Below, one piece after another: positions 1 through 6,086 of a DNA stretch of 6,086 nt. The notes beneath the pieces are model-generated. The model was not told where the DNA came from and did not search any database. It saw only the letters and a program-made list of their open reading frames with translations. The stretch spans positions 833 to 6,918 of the forward strand of contig DDNV01000001.1 in NCBI GenBank assembly GCA_002341315.1, read 5' to 3'. This DNA is from Cellvibrionales bacterium UBA2511 (GTDB taxonomy: Bacteria; Pseudomonadota; Gammaproteobacteria; Pseudomonadales; Porticoccaceae). Position numbers and translations under genes: made by a program. Each line of letters begins with the position of its first letter. Within the stretch, counting starts at the first letter, position 1.

Positions 1-2311
1 CAGCGGGATGATCAGTTGCCCGCTGCATGCGCCCACCTCCGGCACAGTGACCGCGATTGGGCCCGCGCCCTACCCGCACGCCTCAGGCCTTGAGGAATGG
101 GCTATTACTCTTGACGTGGATGGCCAGGATCAGTGGTGTGAACTCAGCCCAATGAGTGATTACCAGAGCCTGGAGCCCGCGACCCTGCTGGAAGTTATCC
201 GTCAGGCAGGCATCAGCGGCCTGGGCGGTGCGGGCTTCCCGACCTCGGTCAAACTCAAGGCGCGCCCCGAGCAGAAAATTCATACGCTGATCGTTAATGG
301 CACCGAGTGTGAGCCTTACATCACGGCCGACGACAGTGCCATGCGTTACCACGCCGAGCAGATCGTTGCGGGTATCGAGATACTTCAGCATATTCTGCAC
401 CCAGAGCAGGTGTTGATCGGCATTGAGGACAACAAGCCCGAGGCGCGTGCGGCACTAGAGCCCTTTGTCCGGGACACCCACATTCAGCTGGTCAGTTTTC
501 CCACTCGCTACCCCTCCGGTGGCGAGAAACAGCTCATTCAGATCCTCACTGGCCGCGAAGTCCCCAGCGGTGGACTACCCGCCGACATAGGCATTGTCTG
601 CCAGAATGTGGGCACGGCTTTCGCGGTACAAAAAGCAATTTATCTCGGTGAGCCACTGATTTCCCGAATTACGACGGTCACCGGACGGGCCTGCTCAACC
701 AACCGGAACTATGAGGTGTTGATCGGAACACCTATCACGCACCTGCTGGCCCATAACGGTTTTGACGAAAACAACTGTTCCAGACTGATCATGGGTGGTC
801 CGATGATGGGTTTCACTCTCACCGACCCGGACATACCTGTCATCAAGACCACAAATTGCATCCTCGCCGCGTCGTGGGAAGAAGCCCCGACCCCACCACC
901 GGCCCAGCCCTGCATTCGTTGTGGCATGTGTGCGGAAGCCTGTCCCACCAGCCTGCTTCCTCAGCAGCTATTCTGGTATGCCCAGTCCCACAACCACGAG
1001 CGGCTGGAAGCCCACAACCTGTTCGACTGCATTGAGTGTGGCGCCTGTTCCTATGTCTGCCCGAGCAATATCCCTCTGGTGCAGTATTACCGTGCCTCAA
1101 AAGGTGAAATTCGCAAACAGGCACAGGAAAAAATCAAATCCGATCGGGCCAGAGCGCGATTCGAGTTCCAGAAAGCCCGCAAGGAGCAGGAAGAAATGGC
1201 CAGAACCGCCAAGCGGGAAGCCCGCAAGCAGGCGGCTGAACAGGCCAAGGCCATGACTGCCGGGCGCGGCGACAAACCCCAGGAAAGCGAAGACATTGTC
1301 AAGACCGCAATGGCACGTGCAGCCGAGCATCAGGCCTCTCCCGCAGAGCAGCAGGCCAGACTGGAGCGCAGCATTGCCCGCGCAGAAAGTCATTTGCACT
1401 CAGTTGAGAAACGGCTGGAGACCATCCGCAAGGAAGGCACGGAGCAGCAACAGGAACAGGCCCTGGCGGCCGTGGAAGATGCCCGGCGAAGACTTGAGGA
1501 CGCCCGCAGCAAACGGGCACAGCTCGACAATACTGCAGGGGCATCGGATACCGATAAAGTGATGGAACGGCTACAGGCCAGCCCCAAGGATACTCTGGAA
1601 AAGAAAATTGCCAGCTGCAAGGAACGGATTGCGGTCACCCGGCAGAAGATTGCCGACAGCGATGATGAGACGCTGAAGGCTGCCCTGACAAGCGGTCTTG
1701 AGAAGCAACAGGCCAAACTGGCCGACGCACAGCAGGCGCTGGCGGCACTCCCGGACAATGCGTCCGGCACGCCCGTCACTCAGCAAACTACCGATGCGGC
1801 AGCTAACGCGATTGCACGGGCTCAGGCCCGCGCAGCGGCCACCCGCGATCTCCCGGCAGAGGAACAGCTCCGTCAGTCAGTGGTTGCCCTGGAGGGACGC
1901 ATTGAGAAAGCCAAAGCAAAACTGGACGAGGCACGGGCCAGCGAGTCAGAGCACGTCAATGCCCTGCAGGCTGGCCTGGAGAAATTACAGAACAAGCTAC
2001 TGGACGCACAACAGCAACTGAATACCGTCACTGCCCAGCCATCGACTGCCGATGACGACAGCGCTGATGCGGCCTCATCGGCCATAGCCCGCGCACAGGC
2101 ACGGGTGGCAGAACTGGCCAGCATGTCCGAAGAGGATAAACTGCGCGAAACTGTCACCTCCCTGAAAAGCCGACTGGAAAAAGCACGTATCAAACTGAGA
2201 GAAGCGGAAGCAGAGCGCTCCGAACATGTGGACAGCCTGCGTACCGCTGTTGAAAAGCTGCAGGTCAGACTGACCGAAGCCGAGCAACAGCTCGCCGAAT
2301 ATCACCCTTGA
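1..2311 (+). CDS. rnfC: RnfC/RsxC, peripheral NADH/FMN and 4Fe-4S subunit of the Rnf electron transport complex (5' end cut off)
   Basis: RnfC is the cytoplasmic, membrane-attached subunit thought to exchange electrons with NAD(H) through FMN and pass them through two 4Fe-4S clusters. The frame is open to the left edge. The ATG at base 8 is internal: the sequence around it (SGMISCPLHAPTSG) aligns with about residue 80 of E. coli RsxC, so roughly 80 N-terminal residues are missing. Counting that Met as 1, the Complex I 51-kDa-like nucleotide-binding region holds GLGGAGFPT (71-79) and NGTECEPYITADD (97-109). Two ferredoxin motifs follow: C302, C305, C308, C312 and C341, C344, C347, C351, each last Cys followed by Pro. 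After residue ~352 comes a highly charged helix, then a long coiled-coil repeat tail (433-767). Total length would be ~850 residues, longer than the 740 of E. coli. rnfD starts 12 bases downstream. Identification is very secure. Confidence 0.97.
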   Translation, partial: SGMISCPLHAPTSGTVTAIGPAPYPHASGLEEWAITLDVDGQDQWCELSPMSDYQSLEPATLLEVIRQAGISGLGGAGFPTSVKLKARPEQKIHTLIVNGTECEPYITADDSAMRYHAEQIVAGIEILQHILHPEQVLIGIEDNKPEARAALEPFVRDTHIQLVSFPTRYPSGGEKQLIQILTGREVPSGGLPADIGIVCQNVGTAFAVQKAIYLGEPLISRITTVTGRACSTNRNYEVLIGTPITHLLAHNGFDENNCSRLIMGGPMMGFTLTDPDIPVIKTTNCILAASWEEAPTPPPAQPCIRCGMCAEACPTSLLPQQLFWYAQSHNHERLEAHNLFDCIECGACSYVCPSNIPLVQYYRASKGEIRKQAQEKIKSDRARARFEFQKARKEQEEMARTAKREARKQAAEQAKAMTAGRGDKPQESEDIVKTAMARAAEHQASPAEQQARLERSIARAESHLHSVEKRLETIRKEGTEQQQEQALAAVEDARRRLEDARSKRAQLDNTAGASDTDKVMERLQASPKDTLEKKIASCKERIAVTRQKIADSDDETLKAALTSGLEKQQAKLADAQQALAALPDNASGTPVTQQTTDAAANAIARAQARAAATRDLPAEEQLRQSVVALEGRIEKAKAKLDEARASESEHVNALQAGLEKLQNKLLDAQQQLNTVTAQPSTADDDSADAASSAIARAQARVAELASMSEEDKLRETVTSLKSRLEKARIKLREAEAERSEHVDSLRTAVEKLQVRLTEAEQQLAEYHP
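1304..2308 (+). repeat. Four degenerate coiled-coil repeats encoding the RnfC C-terminal tail
   Basis: The end of rnfC encodes four diverged copies of a unit of about 77-91 residues, starting near bases 1304, 1559, 1805 and 2078 (residues 433, 518, 600 and 691 from the Met at base 8). Copies 3 and 4 are clearest. Each opens with AIARAQAR, then has a helix with heptad hydrophobics (L, V, L, I, A, L at 4/3 spacing), an acidic Ser/Glu/His-Val break (ASESEHV, AERSEHV) and a second heptad helix (GLEKLQNKLLDAQQQL, AVEKLQVRLTEAEQQL). Copies 1 and 2 are weaker; copy 1 keeps ARA-type motifs, and copy 2 lacks the AIARA opening and has a lone Cys (537). Similarity is obvious in protein but much eroded in DNA, so the duplications look old. 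E. coli RsxC also has AAIARAKAR repeats in its tail, but with shorter units. The tail's role is unknown. Confidence 0.8.
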
Positions 2312-2323
2312 CCGGACCCCGCT

Positions 2324-3391
2324 ATGGCGTTGCTTAAAATCACATCACCTCATGCGCACACGGCCCAGAGTACGGCCTCGGTGATGCGGCTGGTACTGCT
2401 CGCGACCATTCCCGGTCTGATCGCACTGACCCTGTTTTTCGGCTGGGGCTCAGTGATCAATATTCTGCTGGCAGGCTCCGTAGCCGTACTCTGTGAAGCT
2501 GCGGTGATGCGCCTTCGCAAGCGCCCGGTGATGTTTTATCTGAGCGACAACAGTGCATTGGTCACCGCCGTACTGCTGGGGCTGGCCCTGCCGCCCCTGG
2601 CACCCTGGTGGGTGGTCGTTGTCGGCACCAGCTTCGCTATCCTGATCGCCAAACACCTCTACGGCGGACTGGGCTATAACCCGTTTAACCCCGCCATGGT
2701 GGGCTACGTGGTGCTCCTGATTTCCTTTCCCGTGCAGATGACCGCATGGCCGGCACCACTACCGCTGTATGCAGAGGGCGTCTCTCCGCCAGGGTTCCTG
2801 GCCTCATTACAAATCGTCCTTGGACTGCCCGGCGCTGGAACGGTGGACGCCTTTACCGCTGCAACGCCACTGGACACCCTCCGTCAGAACAGCGGTCTGC
2901 TGATCGCCCAACTGTACGAACAGGATCCTCTGTTCAGTCTCGCCCGCTGGGCCGGGGCCGGTTGGGAGTGGGTCAACCTGGGCTTTTTACTGGGGGGCTG
3001 TTTTTTACTGTATCGCCGGGTATTTACTTGGCACGGCCCGGTTGCCATGCTGGCCAGTCTCAGTCTCTGTGCAGCGCTGTTTTATGACGGTGGCAGCTCC
3101 GCCAGTCATGGCTCACCCCTCATGCACCTGCTCTCTGGGGGCACCATGCTGGGCGCTTTCTTTATTCTGACCGACCCGGTCAGTTCCGCCACCAGTAACC
3201 GTGGCCGACTGATTTTCGGTGCGCTTATCGGGGTGCTGATATTCATTATTCGCAGTTGGGGCAGCTATCCGGACGCCGTGGCTTTCGCGGTGTTATTGAT
3301 GAATTTTGCCGCACCCCTGATTGACAATTACACGCTGCCCCGAACCTATGGCCACAAAAAATCCCGCCGGGCTACGGAGAAAAAGGAATGA
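2324..3391 (+). CDS. rnfD: RnfD/RsxD, integral membrane flavoprotein subunit of the Rnf complex
   Basis: RnfD is a polytopic inner-membrane subunit related to NqrB that carries a covalently bound FMN and takes part in transmembrane electron transfer. Its 355 residues match the family length (about 350). Hydrophobic segments run through most of the protein, beginning at ~20-38. Family signatures are YGGLGYNPFNPAM (113-125) followed by VGYVVLLISFPVQM, and LSGGTMLGAFFILTDPV (TDP at 283-285). The expected flavinylation site is DAFTAAT, with the FMN-accepting Thr at 181, aligned with the Thr shown to carry flavin in Vibrio cholerae RnfD. The start at 2324 gives an N-terminus (MALLKITSPHAHT) that aligns with E. 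coli MVFRIASSPYTHN. The Shine-Dalgarno is poor (GGA at 2314-2316, 7 bases before ATG), so translation is probably coupled to rnfC, which ends 12 bases upstream. The stop overlaps the rnfG start. Confidence 0.97.
   Translation: MALLKITSPHAHTAQSTASVMRLVLLATIPGLIALTLFFGWGSVINILLAGSVAVLCEAAVMRLRKRPVMFYLSDNSALVTAVLLGLALPPLAPWWVVVVGTSFAILIAKHLYGGLGYNPFNPAMVGYVVLLISFPVQMTAWPAPLPLYAEGVSPPGFLASLQIVLGLPGAGTVDAFTAATPLDTLRQNSGLLIAQLYEQDPLFSLARWAGAGWEWVNLGFLLGGCFLLYRRVFTWHGPVAMLASLSLCAALFYDGGSSASHGSPLMHLLSGGTMLGAFFILTDPVSSATSNRGRLIFGALIGVLIFIIRSWGSYPDAVAFAVLLMNFAAPLIDNYTLPRTYGHKKSRRATEKKE
3376..3387 (+). promoter_or_regulatory. Ribosome binding site region of rnfG, two possible starts
   Basis: Two purine-rich cores lie inside the end of rnfD. 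GGAG at 3376-3379 is 8 bases before the ATG at 3388. AAGGA at 3383-3387 is 6 bases before the in-frame ATG at 3394. Both starts are plausible and change the protein by only two residues (MSMASL or MASL). Confidence 0.6.
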
Positions 3392-4074
3392 GCATGGCCT
3401 CACTGGTCAGGTCCATCAGCTTCAACAGCCTGCTGTTGGGCCTGTTTGCCCTGATTACTGCAACGCTGCTATCCGTCACCTACCTCGGGACGGAGGAACC
3501 CATCGCCGAGGCCAAGCGGGAGGTAGCCAAGCGTGCCCTACTGGAAATCGTCCCGCTGGACAGACACACCAATAATTTGCTGGTGGATACCGTGGCCATC
3601 CCCGCTGAATTCTGGCCAATGCTCGGGGTCGAAGAGGGCCTAGCCAACATCGCCCGCCAGGGTGATGAGCCGGTCGCCGTCATACTGCCCTCTGTAGCCG
3701 GGGATGGTTACAGTGGCGACATTCAGATGATTATCGGTATCAACATGGATGGTACAGTGGCTGGGGTTCGAGTGATTTCACACCGGGAAACACCCGGCCT
3801 GGGGGATAAGGTCGATCTGAACAAGAGTGACTGGATTCTGGGCTTCAACGGCAAATCACTTCGCAACCCGACCCCTGACAAATGGAAAGTGAAAAAAGAC
3901 GGCGGAAATTTCGACCAGTTCACCGGCGCCACCATCACCCCCCGGGCCGTGGTTAATCAGGTGCGCAAGTCCCTGCAATATTTTAAGGAAAACCGGGAGC
4001 AACTCCTGAAAGCCGCTCAACGGCCTGTTTCGAACCCACCACCAGCAAAAGAGGATGCCAAAAATGGCGGATGA
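3388..4074 (+). CDS. rnfG: RnfG/RsxG, membrane-anchored FMN-binding subunit of the Rnf complex
   Basis: RnfG carries a covalent FMN on a domain exposed at the periplasmic side and relays electrons with RnfD. A single N-terminal membrane helix lies at about residues 14-33. It is followed by an FMN-binding domain with ETPGLGDK (134-141) and the flavin attachment motif DQFTGAT (176-182). Thr182 is the expected FMN ester site, added by the flavin transferase ApbE in this family. The flanking [19 protein letters not shown] is nearly the same as in E. coli RsxG. The protein has 228 residues against 206 in E. coli; part of the excess is a polar Pro/Lys-rich C-terminal tail (about 210-228) of no known function. 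The ATG at 3388 overlaps the rnfD stop (ATGA); an alternative ATG at 3394 has a slightly better ribosome binding site. The 3' end overlaps rnfE. Confidence 0.96.
   Translation: MSMASLVRSISFNSLLLGLFALITATLLSVTYLGTEEPIAEAKREVAKRALLEIVPLDRHTNNLLVDTVAIPAEFWPMLGVEEGLANIARQGDEPVAVILPSVAGDGYSGDIQMIIGINMDGTVAGVRVISHRETPGLGDKVDLNKSDWILGFNGKSLRNPTPDKWKVKKDGGNFDQFTGATITPRAVVNQVRKSLQYFKENREQLLKAAQRPVSNPPPAKEDAKNGG
4047..4054 (+). promoter_or_regulatory. Ribosome binding site that favours the rnfE start at 4064
   Basis: The purine run AAAAGAGG directly abuts the ATG at 4055, which leaves no spacing for that start. It lies 9 bases before the in-frame ATG at 4064, which is normal spacing. This supports 4064 as the true start of rnfE. 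Confidence 0.6.
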
Positions 4075-4780
4075 GACCAGCTATCGCGAGATTACCCGCA
4101 ATGGCCTGTGGACAAACAATGCTGCACTGGTTCAGTTACTTGGCCTTTGCCCCTTACTGGCCGTCACCGGGTCAGTGGTCAATGCCCTGGGTTTGGGTCT
4201 TGCCACCATGCTGGTATTGGTAGGCTCGAATATTGTCGTGTCAATGATTCGCCACCGGGTTTCCGAAGCGGTCAAAATTCCGGCTTTTGTCATGATTATT
4301 GCCACATTTACCACCTGCACGGAATTGCTGATGCAGGCATTCACCTATGAACTGTATGTCATTCTGGGTATTTTTATCCCGTTGATTGTCACCAATTGTG
4401 CCATCCTCGGACGCGCTGAAGCATTTGCCAGCAAGAACCCTGTGGGGGCCTCTGCACTGGATGGACTGATGATGGGTGCCGGTTTCGGGCTGGTGCTGCT
4501 TGCAATCGGGGCTATCAGGGAAATTCTGGGCAGTGGCACTCTGTTTGCCAACATGCACCTGCTGTTTGGCCCCATAGCGGAAACTTGGGCCCTGCAGTTA
4601 TTTGGCAATGGTTACGGGTTTCTCGTGATTATCCTGCCTCCCGGTGCTTTTCTGGTGGCCGGCATGCTGATCGCCCTGAAAAATGTCATCGACGGGCGTA
4701 TTGAGCGACGCAGGATGATGCGCCAGTTACCGGTCACCAAAGGCGCCAAACGGGTGAGAACTACCGGTGCAATCAGCTGA
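4064..4780 (+). CDS. rnfE: RnfE/RsxE, integral membrane subunit of the Rnf complex
   Basis: RnfE is a six-helix inner-membrane protein homologous to NqrD. It pairs with RnfA, and in this family the two subunits together hold an iron-sulfur cluster in the middle of the membrane. Signatures are [22 protein letters not shown] near the N-terminus, [57 protein letters not shown] and [11 protein letters not shown]. Counted from the chosen start, the expected cluster-ligand cysteines are C29 and C112. The ATG at 4055 would add three residues (MPK) but has no spacing from its Shine-Dalgarno, so I chose 4064, giving 238 residues against about 231 in E. coli. The start overlaps the end of rnfG by 11 bases, suggesting coupled translation. 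The last ~25 residues are a basic cytoplasmic tail. It is the last gene of the operon in this window. Confidence 0.96.
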   Translation: MADETSYREITRNGLWTNNAALVQLLGLCPLLAVTGSVVNALGLGLATMLVLVGSNIVVSMIRHRVSEAVKIPAFVMIIATFTTCTELLMQAFTYELYVILGIFIPLIVTNCAILGRAEAFASKNPVGASALDGLMMGAGFGLVLLAIGAIREILGSGTLFANMHLLFGPIAETWALQLFGNGYGFLVIILPPGAFLVAGMLIALKNVIDGRIERRRMMRQLPVTKGAKRVRTTGAIS

Positions 4781-4781
4781 G

Positions 4782-4814
4782 GTTGTTTGCCAAAACCGGA
4801 TGGCAGGGAACAAC
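4782..4814 (+). other. Imperfect hairpin just after rnfE (possible weak terminator or mRNA 3' end stabiliser)
   Basis: GTTGTTTGCC (4782-4791) can pair with GGCA (4802-4805) plus AACAAC (4809-4814), leaving a GGG bulge (4806-4808) and a 10-base loop. It begins one base after the rnfE stop. No run of T follows, so it is not a convincing intrinsic terminator; it could slow 3' exonucleases or be chance. Confidence 0.25.
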
Positions 4815-4828
4815 GCTACACTACCACG

Positions 4829-4857
4829 TTGACTCGGGCCCGCGCGTCTCATAGCAT
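4829..4857 (+). promoter_or_regulatory. Predicted sigma70-type promoter of the ThDP enzyme gene
   Basis: TTGACT (4829-4834, five of six consensus bases) is followed by a 17-base spacer and TAGCAT (4852-4857, four of six). The expected transcription start is near 4864, giving a leader of about 28 bases that contains the ribosome binding site. It lies in the only non-coding gap of the window, so the downstream gene is probably transcribed independently of rnf. No operator-like palindrome was recognised around it. This is a sequence match only. Confidence 0.55.
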
Positions 4858-4882
4858 CAAGCCGTTGCAGTTCAGGATATCT

Positions 4883-4888
4883 GGGGAG
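4883..4888 (+). promoter_or_regulatory. Ribosome binding site of the ThDP enzyme gene
   Basis: GGGGAG ends 4 bases before the ATG at 4893, a slightly short but workable spacing. It supports this ATG as the start, as does the alignment of the protein's first residues with the N-terminus of the acetolactate synthase family. Confidence 0.65.
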
Positions 4889-4892
4889 ACGA

Positions 4893-6086
4893 ATGAAAAA
4901 GACCGGCGCCTGGCTCACCCGGTACGCACTGGAACAGATTGGTGTCACACACACCTTCGGGATACCCGGTTTTCACAATACGGCTATTTATACTGAACTC
5001 CAACAGTCCGACACTATCACCCCCTCCCTGGTGACCCACGAGGCTTCAGCTGCTTTCATGGCCGATGCCATCAGTCGTACAACCAGGTCGATTGGCACAC
5101 TGCTGGTTATCCCCGGTGCCGGCGTCACCCATGCAGCAAGCGGTATTGGAGAAGCGTTTCTCGGCGGCATTCCAATGCTGGTCATTGCCGGTGGTATTGA
5201 TTACCAGACCAATCACCGTTTTCAGCGACAGGATATCGACCACCGTGCCCTGTTGACGCCGATCACCAAAGCAACCTTTCTGGTAGAACACCTCTCGGAC
5301 ATTGTGCCCACCATTTTTGAGGCCTACCGCACTGCAATAGAAGGGGAGCCCGGCCCGGTATTTGTGGAAATTCCGGTTAATCTGCAAACCCACAGCATCG
5401 ATAACGGGTCCCTGCCCGTTTTCGATGGGCATCGCATCACCCCCCCACTGGATATGGCCGCCATCGAGCTGGCCGCCGAGATGCTGGCAAAGGCCGAACA
5501 TCCGGGAATCTTGATTGGCTGGGGTGCTCGCGAAGCAAGTGAGTCAATACAGGCATTGGCGTCCCACCTGAATGCCCCGGTTGCGACTACCCTGCAGGGG
5601 CTGAGCGTGTTTCCCGCCAATCATCCCCTGCATACCGGCATGGGCTTTGGCCCCGCTGCAGTACCAGCGGCACAACACGCCTTTGCCAACTGTGACTGTC
5701 TGTTGGCAATCGCTACCCGTTTTTCGGAAATACCCACCGGCAACTACGGTCTCAACATGCCGGATGCCTTGATCCATGTGGATATAAACCCGGCGGTATT
5801 CAATGCCAATTACCCGGCAAAGCAGACTCTGCTTGGCGATGCGGCCGACGTGGCTGCAGCACTGACAGAGGCCATCAATAAACATGTACCGACTTCAGCC
5901 CCTGACAACACATTGCTCACAAAAATCGCTACCGACAAGCGGAACTATCTGGCTGACTGGCAGAAACAATCCGGAAAGCGGGTCAACCCGGCCCGTTTTT
6001 TTACCGCGCTTAGACAGCACATGCCTGATGATGCACTGGTGGCCTGCGACGATGGCAACCACATGTTTCTGGCTGCGGCACTGTTG
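4893..6086 (+). CDS. Thiamine-diphosphate-dependent enzyme, acetolactate synthase large-subunit-like (3' end cut off)
   Basis: This frame stays open for 398 codons to the right edge; full members have about 550-600 residues. It has the superfamily layout. The N-terminal Pyr domain (1-163) has GIPG (23-26), catalytic Glu50 in THEASAAFMADA, PGAGVTHAASGIGEAFLGG (from 74) and GEPGPVFVEIPVN (151-163). The central domain (~190-330) has GILIGWGA (205-212), TRFSEIPTG (275-283) and HVDINP (295-300). The C-terminal ThDP domain has just begun (DDGNHMF, 386-392); its GDG...N Mg/ThDP-binding motif would lie beyond the edge. Such enzymes decarboxylate a 2-oxo acid and transfer the resulting carbanion. The exact substrate cannot be told: TRFSEIPTG replaces the RFDDR-type segment typical of biosynthetic acetolactate synthase, so it may be a paralogue or a related decarboxylase. 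No signal peptide is seen, so it is cytoplasmic. It has its own predicted promoter and no evident functional link to rnf. Confidence 0.88.
   Translation, partial: MKKTGAWLTRYALEQIGVTHTFGIPGFHNTAIYTELQQSDTITPSLVTHEASAAFMADAISRTTRSIGTLLVIPGAGVTHAASGIGEAFLGGIPMLVIAGGIDYQTNHRFQRQDIDHRALLTPITKATFLVEHLSDIVPTIFEAYRTAIEGEPGPVFVEIPVNLQTHSIDNGSLPVFDGHRITPPLDMAAIELAAEMLAKAEHPGILIGWGAREASESIQALASHLNAPVATTLQGLSVFPANHPLHTGMGFGPAAVPAAQHAFANCDCLLAIATRFSEIPTGNYGLNMPDALIHVDINPAVFNANYPAKQTLLGDAADVAAALTEAINKHVPTSAPDNTLLTKIATDKRNYLADWQKQSGKRVNPARFFTALRQHMPDDALVACDDGNHMFLAAALL

Noticed and set aside
8..10. ATG at base 8 as the start of rnfC
   Set aside because: The reading frame is open to the left edge, and the residues around it match the interior of RnfC (near residue 80 of the E. 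coli protein), so it is an internal Met.
1087..2305. Long open frames on the - strand opposite the rnfC tail
   Set aside because: They are a by-product of the biased, stop-poor codons of the Ala/Gln/Glu/Arg-rich coiled coil. Their translations are low-complexity Ser/Ala/Cys-rich and have no recognisable domain.
3134..3145. SGGT in RnfD (271-274) as a second flavin attachment site
   Set aside because: It resembles the SGAT motif but lies in the conserved LSG-TMLGAFFILTDP membrane segment. The known flavin Thr of this family aligns with Thr181 in DAFTAAT.
4787..4996. A 69-codon open frame on the + strand across the rnfE-ThDP gap
   Set aside because: It overlaps the promoter, the ribosome binding site and the first codons of the ThDP enzyme in another frame, has no ribosome binding site of its own and resembles no family I know.
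5046..5501. A 151-codon open frame on the - strand inside the ThDP enzyme gene
   Set aside because: It is antisense to strongly conserved Pyr-domain sequence, and its translation shows no family motif.
1..6086. Mobile elements, CRISPR, tRNA or other RNA genes, or a novel defence-type system
   Set aside because: The window is almost fully covered by conserved metabolic genes on one strand. No direct-repeat array, transposase, terminal inverted repeat or RNA-like fold was seen outside the short hairpin after rnfE.

Overview
The window carries the distal half of a chromosomal rnf (rsx) operon, in the order rnfC (5'-truncated), rnfD, rnfG, rnfE, all on the + strand. It is followed by the first 398 codons of a separate thiamine-diphosphate (ThDP)-dependent enzyme gene of the acetolactate-synthase-like superfamily. 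The moderately GC-rich base composition (judged by eye), the C-D-G-E order and the close resemblance of all four Rnf proteins to the E. coli/Vibrio type point to a gammaproteobacterium. The genus cannot be told from this window.

Layout: rnfC runs from the left edge to 2311. Only its N-terminal ~80 residues appear to be missing, and it ends in a long tail of four degenerate coiled-coil repeats. rnfD (2324-3391) follows after 12 bases. rnfG (3388-4074) overlaps the rnfD stop in an ATGA, and rnfE (4064-4780) overlaps the end of rnfG. This tight packing implies one transcript with coupled translation. A 112-base gap (4781-4892) holds an imperfect hairpin right after the rnfE stop, a good sigma70-type promoter (TTGACT, 17 bases, TAGCAT) and a ribosome binding site. 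The ThDP enzyme starts at 4893 and runs off the right edge.

How the genes work together: Rnf is a membrane complex that couples electron transfer between ferredoxin and NAD(H) to ion movement. In E. coli the same complex (Rsx) keeps SoxR reduced. RnfC is the peripheral FMN/NAD(H)-binding subunit with two 4Fe-4S clusters, RnfD and RnfG carry covalent FMN, and RnfE supplies half of the membrane iron-sulfur site with RnfA. Every cofactor-binding residue I can check is present, so the complex looks functional. rnfA and rnfB are presumed to lie upstream of the window. The nth gene that often follows rnfE in gammaproteobacteria is not immediately downstream.

I see no mobile element, CRISPR array, RNA gene or clearly undescribed system. 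The most distinctive features are the RnfC repeat tail and the independently promoted ThDP enzyme beside the operon.
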